Under the pieces are notes generated by a model. That model worked only from the letters and a program-made list of their open reading frames with translations, was not told the origin of the DNA and searched no databases. This document shows positions 16,841 to 25,460 of a stretch of DNA of 64,000 nucleotides, piece after piece. A program made the position numbers and the translations under genes. Within the stretch, counting starts at the first letter, position 1. Each line of letters begins with the position of its first letter. Source of the DNA: G025836975 sp048751585 (lineage in GTDB: Bacteria; Pseudomonadota; Gammaproteobacteria; Burkholderiales; Burkholderiaceae_B). Location: assembly GCF_048751585.1 (NCBI RefSeq), contig NZ_JAZHOB010000008.1:186001-250000 (forward strand). Reading direction: 5' to 3'.

Positions 16841-17995
16841 TTATTTTTTATTGGCCATGAGGCTGATGAATTTATCGAAGAGCACCACGATATCGTGTGG
16901 GCCGGGGCTGGCTTCGGGATGGCCCTGGAAGCAGAATGCGGGGCTGTCGGTGAGCTCGAAGCCTTGCAGCGTGCCGTCGAACAGCGATACATGCGTAACG
17001 CGGGCGTTGGCCGGCAGGGAATCGGGATCGACATTGAAGCCGTGATTCTGGCTGGTGATGAACACCCGGCCCGTATCCAGGTCCTGTACGGGATGGTTGG
17101 CGCCATGGTGGCCGGTTTTCATCTTGATGGTCTTGGCGCCCATGCCCAAGCCAAGAATCTGCTGTCCCAGGCATATGCCGAACAAAGGTATCTTTTGCTG
17201 AAGCGCCGCCTTGCAGGCATCGATGGCGTAATCGCAAGGTTCGGGATCGCCGGGGCCGTTGGACAGGAAGATGCCGTCCGGCTTCAGGGCCAGCACGTCG
17301 GCCACGGGAGTTTGCGCCGGAACCAGCGTGATGCGGCAGCCGCGATCGGCCAGCAAACGCAGAATGTTGGTCTTGATGCCGTAGTCGTAGGCCACGACGT
17401 GGTAGGTATGGCTGTCGGGTTGCGAAAAACCCTTGCCCAATTGCCATGTGCCGGCATGCCAGTCGTTCGAAGCCTTGATGGAGACCACCTTGGCCAGGTC
17501 CTGGCCCGACATGCCCGGGAAGTCGCGGGCCAGTTGCACGGCGCGTTCGGCATCGTCGCCCACCAGGATGCAGGCGCCCTGCGCCCCGCCGTCGCGCAGT
17601 ATGCGCGTGAGCTTGCGGGTATCGATGCCGGAAATGGCCACGACGCCCTGCGCCTTCAGGTAATCGGGCAGGGATTGCGTGGCACGGAAGTTGGAGACGC
17701 GCAGCGAGCAGTCGCGCACGACCAGCCCGGCCGCATGCACCTGCGTGGATTCGACATCTTCGTCGTTGACGCCGGTATTGCCGATATGAGGATAGGTAAG
17801 GGTAACGATTTGCCCGTTGTAGCTGGGATCGGTCAGAATTTCCTGATACCCGGTCATGGCGGTGTTGAAGACGATTTCGGCGACGCAATAACCATCGGCG
17901 CCGATAGAGACACCCTTGAAGATGGTACCGTCCGCCAAGGCAAGAATTGCTGTGGGAGCCTGGACAGACCCCTCGGAAAAGAGTGACGGCAGCAC
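16841..17995 (-). CDS. carA: Carbamoyl-phosphate synthase small (glutaminase) subunit
   Basis: Class I glutamine amidotransferase that feeds ammonia to CarB. The nucleophile elbow FGICLGQQILGLGMG and the HPEASPGPHD histidine-glutamate pair are present. The frame opens with TTG at 18019; GTG at 17995 (MLPSLFSEG) gives 384 residues, close to the E. coli 382, and has GGGG 6 bases upstream, so it is preferred. A TATAAT at 18040-18035 would start the transcript only about 9 bases before the TTG, also favouring the GTG. Confidence 0.95.
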   Translation of the reverse strand: MLPSLFSEGSVQAPTAILALADGTIFKGVSIGADGYCVAEIVFNTAMTGYQEILTDPSYNGQIVTLTYPHIGNTGVNDEDVESTQVHAAGLVVRDCSLRVSNFRATQSLPDYLKAQGVVAISGIDTRKLTRILRDGGAQGACILVGDDAERAVQLARDFPGMSGQDLAKVVSIKASNDWHAGTWQLGKGFSQPDSHTYHVVAYDYGIKTNILRLLADRGCRITLVPAQTPVADVLALKPDGIFLSNGPGDPEPCDYAIDACKAALQQKIPLFGICLGQQILGLGMGAKTIKMKTGHHGANHPVQDLDTGRVFITSQNHGFNVDPDSLPANARVTHVSLFDGTLQGFELTDSPAFCFQGHPEASPGPHDIVVLFDKFISLMANKK

Positions 17996-18034
17996 TGTAA
18001 ACCCCGGTTGTAAAGTCAATAATTAAACCTTCTA

Positions 18035-18040
18035 ATTATA
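18035..18040 (-). promoter_or_regulatory. Probable -10 element of carA
   Basis: Minus-strand TATAAT about 40 bases before the GTG chosen as carA start. The -35 region is poor. The 199-base carA-talB interval holds this promoter and, by position, the talB promoter. Confidence 0.4.
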
Positions 18041-18194
18041 CCTTGAGACTGCTAAGGTCTAATTAAATGGGTGTAAATGCGGTACAAGGCCGCGCCTTGC
18101 GCCTGTAGGCTTTGCTGAAATAGTCTACAGTTTGCAAAGCGGCGATTAATACGCCGCGGCCCGCCTCGTATTGTCTTGAACGGTGTAAAAAATC

Positions 18195-19154
18195 ATGTCC
18201 AACCAGCTCGATTCCCTGCGTCAGTTTACAACCGTCGTCGCCGACACCGGCGATTTCGATACCATGCGCAAGCATCGCCCCACCGATGCCACGACCAACC
18301 CATCGCTTATCCTGAAGGCGGTGCAACAAGAAGAAAACCGGCATCTGCTGGAAAAAACAGTGGCGGATCACGCCAGCGCCTCCAGCGCGGAGCTGGCCGA
18401 TCAGTTGCTGGTCGCTTTCGGAAAGGAAATCCTGGGTATCATTCCCGGCCGGGTATCGACCGAAGTCGACGCACGGCTATCCTTCGATACGCAAGCCAGC
18501 ATCGAGCGTGCCCGCCAGATTATCGGCATGTACCTGCGCGCCGGCATCGAGCGCGAACGGGTGCTGATCAAGCTGGCATCCACCTGGGAAGGCATCCAGG
18601 CCGCCAAGGTATTGCAGGCCGAAGGCATACGCTGCAACATGACTTTGCTGTTCGCCCTGCCCCAGGCGCTGGCATGCGCCCAGGCCAAGGCGCAGCTGAT
18701 ATCGCCTTTCGTGGGCCGCATTTACGACTGGCACAAGAAAGCGGCGGGCGCCCAATGGGACGAAGCCGCCAATGCCGGCGCGGCCGACCCAGGCGTGCTG
18801 TCGGTAAAGCGCATATACGACTATTACAAGGCCTACGACATCCCCACGGAAATCATGGGGGCCAGTTTCCGGAATATCGGCCAAATACGGGCGCTGGCCG
18901 GCTGCGACCTGCTGACCATCAGTCCCGACCTGCTGAATCAGCTTTCGCAAAGCACCGAACCGCTGGAACGGGCTCTCGACCCGCAGGAAGCCCGGAAAAC
19001 CGCGCCCGAATGGGTGGCCAGCAACGAGGTCGCGTTCCGCACCGAACTGAACCAGGACGCCATGGCGACCGAGAAACTGGCCGAAGGCATACGCGTGTTC
19101 ACGGCGGACGGAATCAAGCTGGACGCGCTCATTGCGCAGGCGCGGCAAAAATAG
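18195..19154 (+). CDS. tal: Transaldolase
   Basis: Transfers dihydroxyacetone units between sugar phosphates in the non-oxidative pentose phosphate pathway. 319 residues, the TalB size. DATTNPSLILKA at the N-terminus, the Schiff-base lysine in VLIKLASTWEGIQAAKVL, NMTLLFALPQALACA, SPFVGRIYDWHK and EIMGASFRNIGQI are all typical. Divergent from carA. No other pentose phosphate genes are adjacent. Confidence 0.97.
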   Translation: MSNQLDSLRQFTTVVADTGDFDTMRKHRPTDATTNPSLILKAVQQEENRHLLEKTVADHASASSAELADQLLVAFGKEILGIIPGRVSTEVDARLSFDTQASIERARQIIGMYLRAGIERERVLIKLASTWEGIQAAKVLQAEGIRCNMTLLFALPQALACAQAKAQLISPFVGRIYDWHKKAAGAQWDEAANAGAADPGVLSVKRIYDYYKAYDIPTEIMGASFRNIGQIRALAGCDLLTISPDLLNQLSQSTEPLERALDPQEARKTAPEWVASNEVAFRTELNQDAMATEKLAEGIRVFTADGIKLDALIAQARQK

Positions 19155-19198
19155 AAGCCAGGGTGCAAACAGCTAAAAATGGTTGAACCGGAGAAACA

Positions 19199-19627
19199 AT
19201 GGAAATACATGAATTGCATCGCGGCCGATTGATCGACCACATCCAATTGGTAGTGCGCGACCTGGACGCCAGCCGGGCCTTTTATTCCGCCATCCTCGAC
19301 ACCCTGGGCATACCCATGGGCGGTACCGGCGACGGTTTTTTCTGGGCCGACGAGCTCGTCGTCTCCAGCGCCGATAGCCCGGCTGCGCAGGGCCGGCTGA
19401 CCGGTCCCGTTCATCTGGCGTTCCAGGCACGCGACCAGGCCATGGTCTCCGCCTTTTACAAGGCGGCGCTGGATCATGGCGGCAAAGATAACGGCGCTCC
19501 GGGATTGCGTGAATACCACCCCGACTACTACGCGGCTTTTGTGATCGACCCCGACGGCAACAATATCGAAGCGGTATTCCATGGGCCGGCGCAGCGCAGC
19601 GCCCCATCCGTCAAAGTCACTTTTTGA
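19199..19627 (+). CDS. VOC-family (glyoxalase/bleomycin-resistance fold) protein
   Basis: 142 residues forming one vicinal-oxygen-chelate module: RLIDHIQLVVRDLDASRAFYS at the N-terminus with the first metal histidine, GPVHLAFQARDQ in the centre and DPDGNNIEAVFHG with the terminal glutamate. A good ribosome-binding site (GGAG, 7 bases) precedes the ATG. Possible roles are a lyase, isomerase or antibiotic-binding protein; the substrate cannot be told. It lies 29 bases before the ycaQ-like gene. Confidence 0.85.
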   Translation: MEIHELHRGRLIDHIQLVVRDLDASRAFYSAILDTLGIPMGGTGDGFFWADELVVSSADSPAAQGRLTGPVHLAFQARDQAMVSAFYKAALDHGGKDNGAPGLREYHPDYYAAFVIDPDGNNIEAVFHGPAQRSAPSVKVTF

Positions 19628-19656
19628 ACCGCTTTCGTCCAGGACACTAAGCAAGC

Positions 19657-20793
19657 ATGCGGCTCGATATAAGCCAATCGCAGGCCCGCCGGCTATGGCT
19701 GCGGGCCCAAAGACTGGATGCCGACGCCCCGTTCGGCGGCGGCCCCCAAGCCACGCCTGCGGCAGTCCGGCACCTGGGCTATGTGCAGATCGACACCATC
19801 AACGTCATCGAGCGCTGCCACCACCACATTCTCTGGACACGGATTCCCGATTACCGGCGCGATCATTTGCGGCAGGCGCAGACCGTGGACAAGACGGTGT
19901 TCGAATACTGGACTCACGCTTTGTCGTACATTCCGGCCGACGATCTACGATTCTTCATGGGCGACATGAAACAGCAGCGCCTGTCGCCGCGAAGCTGGTT
20001 CAGCTCCGTGACGGAAAGCGAGCTTCGCAGAGTGATCACTCGCGTTCGCGACAACGGGGCATTATCGATACGCGATATCGATGACGACGAACTGGTGGAA
20101 AAAGATCATGCCTGGGCCAGCAGAAAGCCTTCGAAACGGGCATTGCAATTGGCTTTTCACATCGGCAAACTGACGGTCAGCGAACGTACCGGCATGCTGA
20201 AGACCTACGAGCTTATGGACCGGCATTTTCAATGGGACAGACCGCCCAGGAAAGCCAGCGAGAAACAGGTCATCGATTATCTACTGGACAGGGCGCTGCG
20301 ATCGCAGGGCCTGGTCAGCCTGGACTCGGCCTGTCACCTGAACGCCGGGCGCAAGCCCCTGCTTCGCCAGGCCATCGAGAAACGGGTGAAACAAGGGAAG
20401 CTGATTCCCGTGGCGATAGACGGCGCCGGCAAGGCCGAACACTGGTCGCTCCCCGAAACAGTGGCCGATATCCCATCGGAAACGGCAGGCGTTCATATTC
20501 TTTCGCCCTTCGATCCCTTGGTCATCCAGCGCAAGCGGCTGAAGATGTTCTTCGACTACGAGCACTTGTTCGAAGCCTATGTGCCCAAGGAGAAGCGCAT
20601 TTATGGGTATATGGGGCTGCCGGTGCTGGTCGATGACGAAATCGTGGCGGTTCTGGACCTGAAGGCGGATCGCGCCCGCCGCGAACTGCTGTTGCAGGCC
20701 TGGACATGGGTGGGGAAAGGCCGCCGGTCCACGCACAAACGCATCATCGAAGAAAAGCTGCATTCATTCGAGAAATTTCAATTCGCATCGTAG
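19657..20793 (+). CDS. YcaQ/AlkX-like DNA glycosylase (HTH_42 family)
   Basis: 378 residues of the winged-helix family that includes AlkZ and E. coli YcaQ, glycosylases that unhook DNA interstrand crosslinks. The N-terminal segment RHLGYVQIDTINVIERCHHH contains the catalytic Q-x-D motif (Q49, D51) of the YcaQ branch rather than the Q-x-Q of AlkZ. The C-terminal half has the conserved LSPFDPLVIQRKR and YVPKEKRIYGYMGLPVL. It sits directly before an SOS box and a radical SAM gene, in line with a damage-response role, though no SOS site precedes it. Confidence 0.87.
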   Translation: MRLDISQSQARRLWLRAQRLDADAPFGGGPQATPAAVRHLGYVQIDTINVIERCHHHILWTRIPDYRRDHLRQAQTVDKTVFEYWTHALSYIPADDLRFFMGDMKQQRLSPRSWFSSVTESELRRVITRVRDNGALSIRDIDDDELVEKDHAWASRKPSKRALQLAFHIGKLTVSERTGMLKTYELMDRHFQWDRPPRKASEKQVIDYLLDRALRSQGLVSLDSACHLNAGRKPLLRQAIEKRVKQGKLIPVAIDGAGKAEHWSLPETVADIPSETAGVHILSPFDPLVIQRKRLKMFFDYEHLFEAYVPKEKRIYGYMGLPVLVDDEIVAVLDLKADRARRELLLQAWTWVGKGRRSTHKRIIEEKLHSFEKFQFAS

Positions 20794-20801
20794 GCATAGG
20801 C

Positions 20802-20833
20802 GCTATATACTGTGTATTTATACAGTATATAGC
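20802..20833. promoter_or_regulatory. LexA (SOS) box in a 32-base perfect inverted repeat
   Basis: The core at 20810-20825 is CTGTGTATTTATACAG, the CTGT-N8-ACAG LexA consensus with TA flanks. The arms extend to 12 bases each (GCTATATACTGT and ACAGTATATAGC) around an 8-base centre. It ends 11 bases before the radical SAM start codon, so LexA would cover the promoter region. Confidence 0.85.
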
Positions 20834-20844
20834 GGGGATACGCC

Positions 20845-21915
20845 ATGCGCGCCACACCCATCAAAGGCCGGGGCAGCCTGTCGAACGGGACGTCCCGGTT
20901 CGAGGCCTTCCAACGCGTATCGTTCGACGACGAATGGGAAACAAGCCAGACGGACGGCACTCCCAAGCCGGCCACGACCGTCACCGCCGAAACGGCCAAA
21001 TCCATCATTTCGCGCAACGATTCGCCGGACATTCCTTTCGATCAGTCCATCAATCCGTACAGAGGCTGCGAACATGGCTGCATATACTGCTATGCGCGGC
21101 CCACGCATGCCTACCTGAACCATTCCCCCGGCCTGGACTTCGAAACCAAGCTCTATGCCAAGCACAACGCGGCTGACCTATTGCGCAAGGCCCTGTCCAG
21201 CCCTTCGTATGTCCCCAAGCTGATAGCGCTTGGGGCCAACACCGATCCCTACCAGCCCATAGAACGGCGGCTACGGATAACGGCTTCAATCCTGGCTGTG
21301 TTGCAGGAATTCAATCACCCGGTCGCCATTACGACCAAGTCCGCCTCGGTCACCCAGGATATCGAGCTGCTCGCGCAAATGGCCGGCAAGAACCTGGTCC
21401 GGGTGTTCATGTCGGTCGGCACGCTGGACCGCGAGATCGTCCGCACTCTGGAGCCCCGCGCCAGCACGCCCGGCGCGCGCCTGGAGGCGCTGCGCAAACT
21501 CAGCGAGGCCGGGGTACCCACCGGTGTCATCGTCGCGCCCGTCATTCCCTCGGTGACCGACCACGACATGGAAAGAGTCCTGTTCAGCGCAAAGGACGCG
21601 GGCGCAAGGGACGCCGCCTACGTCCTGCTGCGGCTGCCGCTTGAAATAGCCGATTTGTTCCGCGAATGGCTGGCGGCCCACCACCCCTTGAAAGAGGCGC
21701 ACGTCATGAATCTGATCAAGCAGATGCGCGGCGGCCGGGCTTATGACTCCGACTTCGGCATCCGGATGAAAGGCAGCGGCGTGTTTGCCGACCTTCTTGA
21801 GCAGCGCTTCAGGAAGGCCTGTGCGAAAGCCGGCCTGAACCTGACCCGGCACCCCCTGGATACGTCGCTTTTCCGCCGTCCAGCCGAAAACAAGCGCCAG
21901 CTGGATCTGTTTTAA
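20845..21915 (+). CDS. PA0069-family radical SAM protein (spore photoproduct lyase-like)
   Basis: 356 residues. The iron-sulfur motif is CEHGCIYC, preceded by DQSINPYRG, both hallmarks of the PA0069/Rv2578c group that is related to spore photoproduct lyase. The SAM barrel continues through LGANTDPYQPIERRLRITR-like segments and GVIVAPVIPSVTDHD, and the C-terminus carries LFRRPAENKRQLDLF. The reaction is not established; a DNA-lesion substrate is inferred from the SOS box immediately upstream and the YcaQ-like neighbour. A GGGGA ribosome-binding site precedes the ATG. Confidence 0.85.
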   Translation: MRATPIKGRGSLSNGTSRFEAFQRVSFDDEWETSQTDGTPKPATTVTAETAKSIISRNDSPDIPFDQSINPYRGCEHGCIYCYARPTHAYLNHSPGLDFETKLYAKHNAADLLRKALSSPSYVPKLIALGANTDPYQPIERRLRITASILAVLQEFNHPVAITTKSASVTQDIELLAQMAGKNLVRVFMSVGTLDREIVRTLEPRASTPGARLEALRKLSEAGVPTGVIVAPVIPSVTDHDMERVLFSAKDAGARDAAYVLLRLPLEIADLFREWLAAHHPLKEAHVMNLIKQMRGGRAYDSDFGIRMKGSGVFADLLEQRFRKACAKAGLNLTRHPLDTSLFRRPAENKRQLDLF

Positions 21916-21930
21916 CCATCCGCCCGCCAT

Positions 21931-23076
21931 TTACCCGGCGCAGGCCAGGCCGGGCGCCGCCGGATCGGGTCCGGCGTATTCCATCTCCTGCATGACCCAG
22001 TCGCGCCGCGCAGTCCCGTAGCGCTCGGCGATGTCGCACAAAGCCCGGTCCAGTTGCCGAACCGGCTTCAGTCCTTTTGGAAAAGGCAGGCGCGGCGATT
22101 GGCCGGCAAGCGGTTGCGCCATAAGCACAAGGCCGCTGCGCAGGGTAACCGGGCCGGACGCCGACGCCGCCTGGATGCTGGCGCGGCCGGTGCGCGACCA
22201 GGCATCCGCAACCAGCGCAAGGGCAACGTCGTCGGTGCCATCCTCCACCTCGATACTCCAGCGCTCGTCGCGCCAGAACGCAGCCTTGTTCAACACATAT
22301 TCCCAAGCCCGACCCGCGTTCAGGCCGAAGAGCGCGCTGTCGTGCCGCGTATCCCAACTGTCGACCCCCATATCCCGGGCGACGGCTCGCGCCTTGTCCG
22401 GACCTGCGATGGCTTCCACAAGCGCGAGCGTGGCCGGCACCGAAGCCGTTATGCCCGTCGTGGTGGCAACGCCGCGATCGACCATATAGCGCTGATGCGG
22501 CACGTATGTCGCACCGGGGTGGTCAAGCAATGTATCGCGGTCGTACCAGTGGCCGGTGAAACGCCGGCCATCGAGCAGCCCGGCGCGGCCAAGCACCCGG
22601 GCGCCGGAACATAGGCCGATTATCCGCGCGCCCCGCTGCGCCTGCCCTTGCAGCCAGGCGAGGACGGCGGGATCGTCATCGGGATCCATGGCCGGCACGA
22701 TGACATAGTCCGCGCCCGAGGGATGCGTGCGATCGAAACCGGAGAAGTCCCGCACCCCTTCGATCCGCAGCGCGGGGTACAGCGCCACCCGGCCGGGACG
22801 CGGCGCGACGATGCGCACGTCGGCCACGTCGGCCCGTTTCAACACAGCGTGCGGCAGCAGAAGATCCGTCATTTCGGTACCCTGGTTCAAGGCCAGCACA
22901 GCGACCACCGGCCGGCCGCTCCGACTTGGCTTCAAGGCTTCGACGAATGCCTGTTTCTGGCGCTGGGCAAGGGCGATATCGTCCGGCGCGGGCGGCAGGG
23001 GCGCTCGCCCCTCGCATGCAGCCAGCAGTAATGCCGCAATGCTTGCGCCCAGCATCGCCCGTAGTAAGCTAAGCAT
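21931..23076 (-). CDS. DJ-1/PfpI-domain lipoprotein
   Basis: 381 residues. A signal peptide with lipobox LAAC puts the acylated cysteine at residue 21; residue 22 is Glu, so outer-membrane sorting is likely. The body is a DJ-1/PfpI domain with nucleophile elbow GLCSGA and the segment AGLLDGRRFTGHW, followed by a C-terminal extension of about 150 residues of unknown fold. The elbow region closely resembles that of the divergent GlxA-type regulator 41 bases away. An envelope-located member of this family is unusual; function unknown, perhaps ligand binding or amidase-like hydrolysis. Confidence 0.75.
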   Translation of the reverse strand: MLSLLRAMLGASIAALLLAACEGRAPLPPAPDDIALAQRQKQAFVEALKPSRSGRPVVAVLALNQGTEMTDLLLPHAVLKRADVADVRIVAPRPGRVALYPALRIEGVRDFSGFDRTHPSGADYVIVPAMDPDDDPAVLAWLQGQAQRGARIIGLCSGARVLGRAGLLDGRRFTGHWYDRDTLLDHPGATYVPHQRYMVDRGVATTTGITASVPATLALVEAIAGPDKARAVARDMGVDSWDTRHDSALFGLNAGRAWEYVLNKAAFWRDERWSIEVEDGTDDVALALVADAWSRTGRASIQAASASGPVTLRSGLVLMAQPLAGQSPRLPFPKGLKPVRQLDRALCDIAERYGTARRDWVMQEMEYAGPDPAAPGLACAG

Positions 23077-23117
23077 GGCTGCCTCCCTTCCATAACCGTA
23101 ATGTATCGAGTCTAGCT

Positions 23118-24122
23118 ATGCCTGCCCTGCCCCACAAGGACGAAGAAACCGCGCTTTCTGCCAGGGATGTCGTCCTCGTCGCGTTCAACGGCGTGGAGGT
23201 GATCGACGTTGCCGGCCCGGCCAGTGTATTCAGCAAGGCCGAGGAAATGCGTCCCGGCTCCTACCGCCTGCATATCGCATCGCCTTTCGGGGGCACTGTC
23301 CTGACCAGCGGCGGCGTGAGTTTCGCCGATACCTGCGCGTTGAGCCAACTGCCGCCCATCATCGATACGCTGATCGTGGCGGGCGGCGACGAACCCGCCG
23401 TGCGCGCGGCCATCGTCGAACAGGGCGTCGCCGTGTGGCTGGCCGGCGCCGCCGCGCAAATGCGCCGGGTGGCCAGTGTATGCAGCGGCGCATTCGCACT
23501 GGCTTCGGCCGGCCTGCTGGACGGCCGCGAGGCCACCACGCATTGGCGCGTCTGCGACCAATTGCAAGCGCTGCGTCCGCAGACTCAAGTACTGCGCGAG
23601 CGCATCTACGTACACGACGGTCCCGTATGGACCTCGGCGGGCGTCACGACAGGCATCGAGCTTGCGCTTGCATTGGTCGAAGACGACCTGGGCCATGCCG
23701 TTTCAGTGGAAATCGCCCGCACGCTGGCGCTACCGCTGCTTCGGGGCGGGGAGCATCCGCAACTTAGCCAGATGCTCCAGGTTCAAGCTGCCGCCAGCCA
23801 CCGCTTGCGGGAACTGGCGGCTTGGATAAGCATGCATCCCCAAGGGGATCTGTCGGTTCAGGCGCTGGCTGGACGGGTCCGGATGAGCCCTCGGCACTTC
23901 GCCCGCGCGTTCGCAGCCGAGACCGGCAGCACGCCGGCCCGTTTCGTGGAACAGGCGCGCCTGACGGTTGCCGCGCAGTTGCTGCGTCAAACCCGGTGGA
24001 CACAGGACAGAATCGCGGAACGCAGCGGGTTCCGGTCGGTGGATGCGCTGCAGCGGGCCTTCTCCCGGCGGCACGGCCTTACGCCGCAAGCCTATCGGGA
24101 TGGCGCCCCTCCTGCCGTTTGA
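23118..24122 (+). CDS. GlxA-family transcriptional regulator (DJ-1/PfpI + AraC HTH)
   Basis: 334 residues. The N-terminal DJ-1/PfpI domain (about 15-190) has VCSGAFALASAGLLDGREATTHW around the elbow cysteine; the C-terminal AraC pair of helix-turn-helix motifs covers about 235-330 (LAGRVRMSPRHFARAF and ERSGFRSVDALQRAFSRR). Relatives respond to small nitrogenous ligands such as amides or quaternary amines. Its likely target is the divergent lipoprotein gene, with only 41 bases between the two starts; it may also act on the aminotransferase downstream. Confidence 0.88.
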   Translation: MPALPHKDEETALSARDVVLVAFNGVEVIDVAGPASVFSKAEEMRPGSYRLHIASPFGGTVLTSGGVSFADTCALSQLPPIIDTLIVAGGDEPAVRAAIVEQGVAVWLAGAAAQMRRVASVCSGAFALASAGLLDGREATTHWRVCDQLQALRPQTQVLRERIYVHDGPVWTSAGVTTGIELALALVEDDLGHAVSVEIARTLALPLLRGGEHPQLSQMLQVQAAASHRLRELAAWISMHPQGDLSVQALAGRVRMSPRHFARAFAAETGSTPARFVEQARLTVAAQLLRQTRWTQDRIAERSGFRSVDALQRAFSRRHGLTPQAYRDGAPPAV

Positions 24123-24179
24123 ACATGGCCGCGCCGCATGGGCTTACCCTGGCGGCGCAATGCGTCTAAAATCGGCTGA

Positions 24180-24198
24180 TTGCCGCCCCAGGCGGCAA
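24180..24198 (+). other. Perfect hairpin upstream of the aminotransferase gene
   Basis: TTGCCGCC and GGCGGCAA pair perfectly around CCA. It lies 77 bases before the ATG at 24275 and just after a TAAAAT that could be a -10, so it may form at the 5' end of the mRNA. It has no T run and is not a terminator. Confidence 0.4.
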
Positions 24199-24274
24199 AG
24201 CCCTGCGGGAGATCGGCGATTTCCTGTCCCGCGCATCCGGTCAAGCCCCTCATGCGCTATTTTTGGAGAACACC

Positions 24275-25438
24275 ATGTCCGGCCTGCTGCCTGATGTCGA
24301 CCCTGATGGATTGCTCGAGTATTCGGTGGTGTACACCGACCGCGCCCTGAATCACATGTCCGGCGCTTTCCAGGGAGTGATGAAGGACATTTCCAGAACA
24401 CTGAAGCATGTCTATAACGCCGAATCGGCGATTGTGGTGCCTGGTAGCGGCACCTTCGGCATGGAAGCGGTCGCGCGCCAGTTCGCGACAGGCAAAAAAT
24501 GCATGGTGATCCGAAATGGCTGGTTCAGTTTTCGCTGGAGCCAGATTTTCGACATGGGCGGCATTCCCTCCGAAACCCGGGTCCTGAAGGCCAGCCCCGT
24601 GGACGATGGCAAGCAGGCGGCTTTTGCGCCTCCGGCCATCGAGGACGTCGTGGCGGCCATCAAGGAATACCAGCCCGACCTGGTCTTTGCCGCTCATGTG
24701 GAAACCGCGTCGGGCATTATGCTGCCCGACGATTACATGCTGCAGCTGGCGGCGGCGGTACACGAGGCCGGCGGACTGTTCGTGCTGGATTGCATAGCCT
24801 CCGGCACGATCTGGGTCGACATGCGGGCCGTGGGCGTCGACGTCCTGATCAGCGCGCCACAAAAAGGCTGGACGGCTTCGGCATGCTGCGCGCTGGTCAT
24901 GTTGGGCGATTCGGCCCGCAAGAAGATCGAGACCACCACCAGCACCAGCTTCGCCTGCGATTTGCGCAAATGGCTGCAAATCATGGAAGCCTATGAGCAA
25001 GGCGGCTTTGCCTACCATGCCACCATGCCCACCGATTCATTGACCGTGTTGCGCGACGTCATGGCCGAGACCGAGGCCTATGGCTTTGAAAAGGTGCGCG
25101 CCGAACAGCGGGAACTGGGCGACAAGGTGCGCCGGTTGTTGCGGGAAAAAGGCTACAGAAGCGTGGCCGCGCCAGGCTTCGAGGCTCCCGGGGTGGTGGT
25201 CAGCTACACCGACGACGATGGCATGCAATCGGCCAAGAAATTCGCCCAGGCCGGCCTTCAAGCCGCGGCGGGCGTGCCGCTGCAATGTGACGAGCCGCAA
25301 GGCTTCAAGACCTTCCGCATCGGCTTGTTCGGCCTGGACAAGCTGCACAACGTGGATCGCACGGTCGCCAGCCTGGCGGCGGCCTTAAACAAGATGGAGC
25401 AAACGGAACAGCCGGCAAGGAAGATGGAAAAGGCCTGA
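24275..25438 (+). CDS. Class V aminotransferase (alanine/serine-glyoxylate type)
   Basis: 387-residue PLP enzyme of the AGAT/SPT group. N-terminal DRALNHMSGAFQGVMKDIS, VVPGSGTFGMEAVARQFATG for cofactor phosphate binding, and the Schiff-base lysine in SAPQKGWTASACC. The ATG at 24275 has GGAG at the right distance; an upstream in-frame TTG at 24263 is less likely. Typical reactions are alanine or serine with glyoxylate, or ureidoglycine-glyoxylate exchange. No purine-catabolic genes are present, so the amino donor is uncertain. Confidence 0.87.
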   Translation: MSGLLPDVDPDGLLEYSVVYTDRALNHMSGAFQGVMKDISRTLKHVYNAESAIVVPGSGTFGMEAVARQFATGKKCMVIRNGWFSFRWSQIFDMGGIPSETRVLKASPVDDGKQAAFAPPAIEDVVAAIKEYQPDLVFAAHVETASGIMLPDDYMLQLAAAVHEAGGLFVLDCIASGTIWVDMRAVGVDVLISAPQKGWTASACCALVMLGDSARKKIETTTSTSFACDLRKWLQIMEAYEQGGFAYHATMPTDSLTVLRDVMAETEAYGFEKVRAEQRELGDKVRRLLREKGYRSVAAPGFEAPGVVVSYTDDDGMQSAKKFAQAGLQAAAGVPLQCDEPQGFKTFRIGLFGLDKLHNVDRTVASLAAALNKMEQTEQPARKMEKA

Positions 25439-25460
25439 ATGTCGGCGGCCAACGCTCCAA

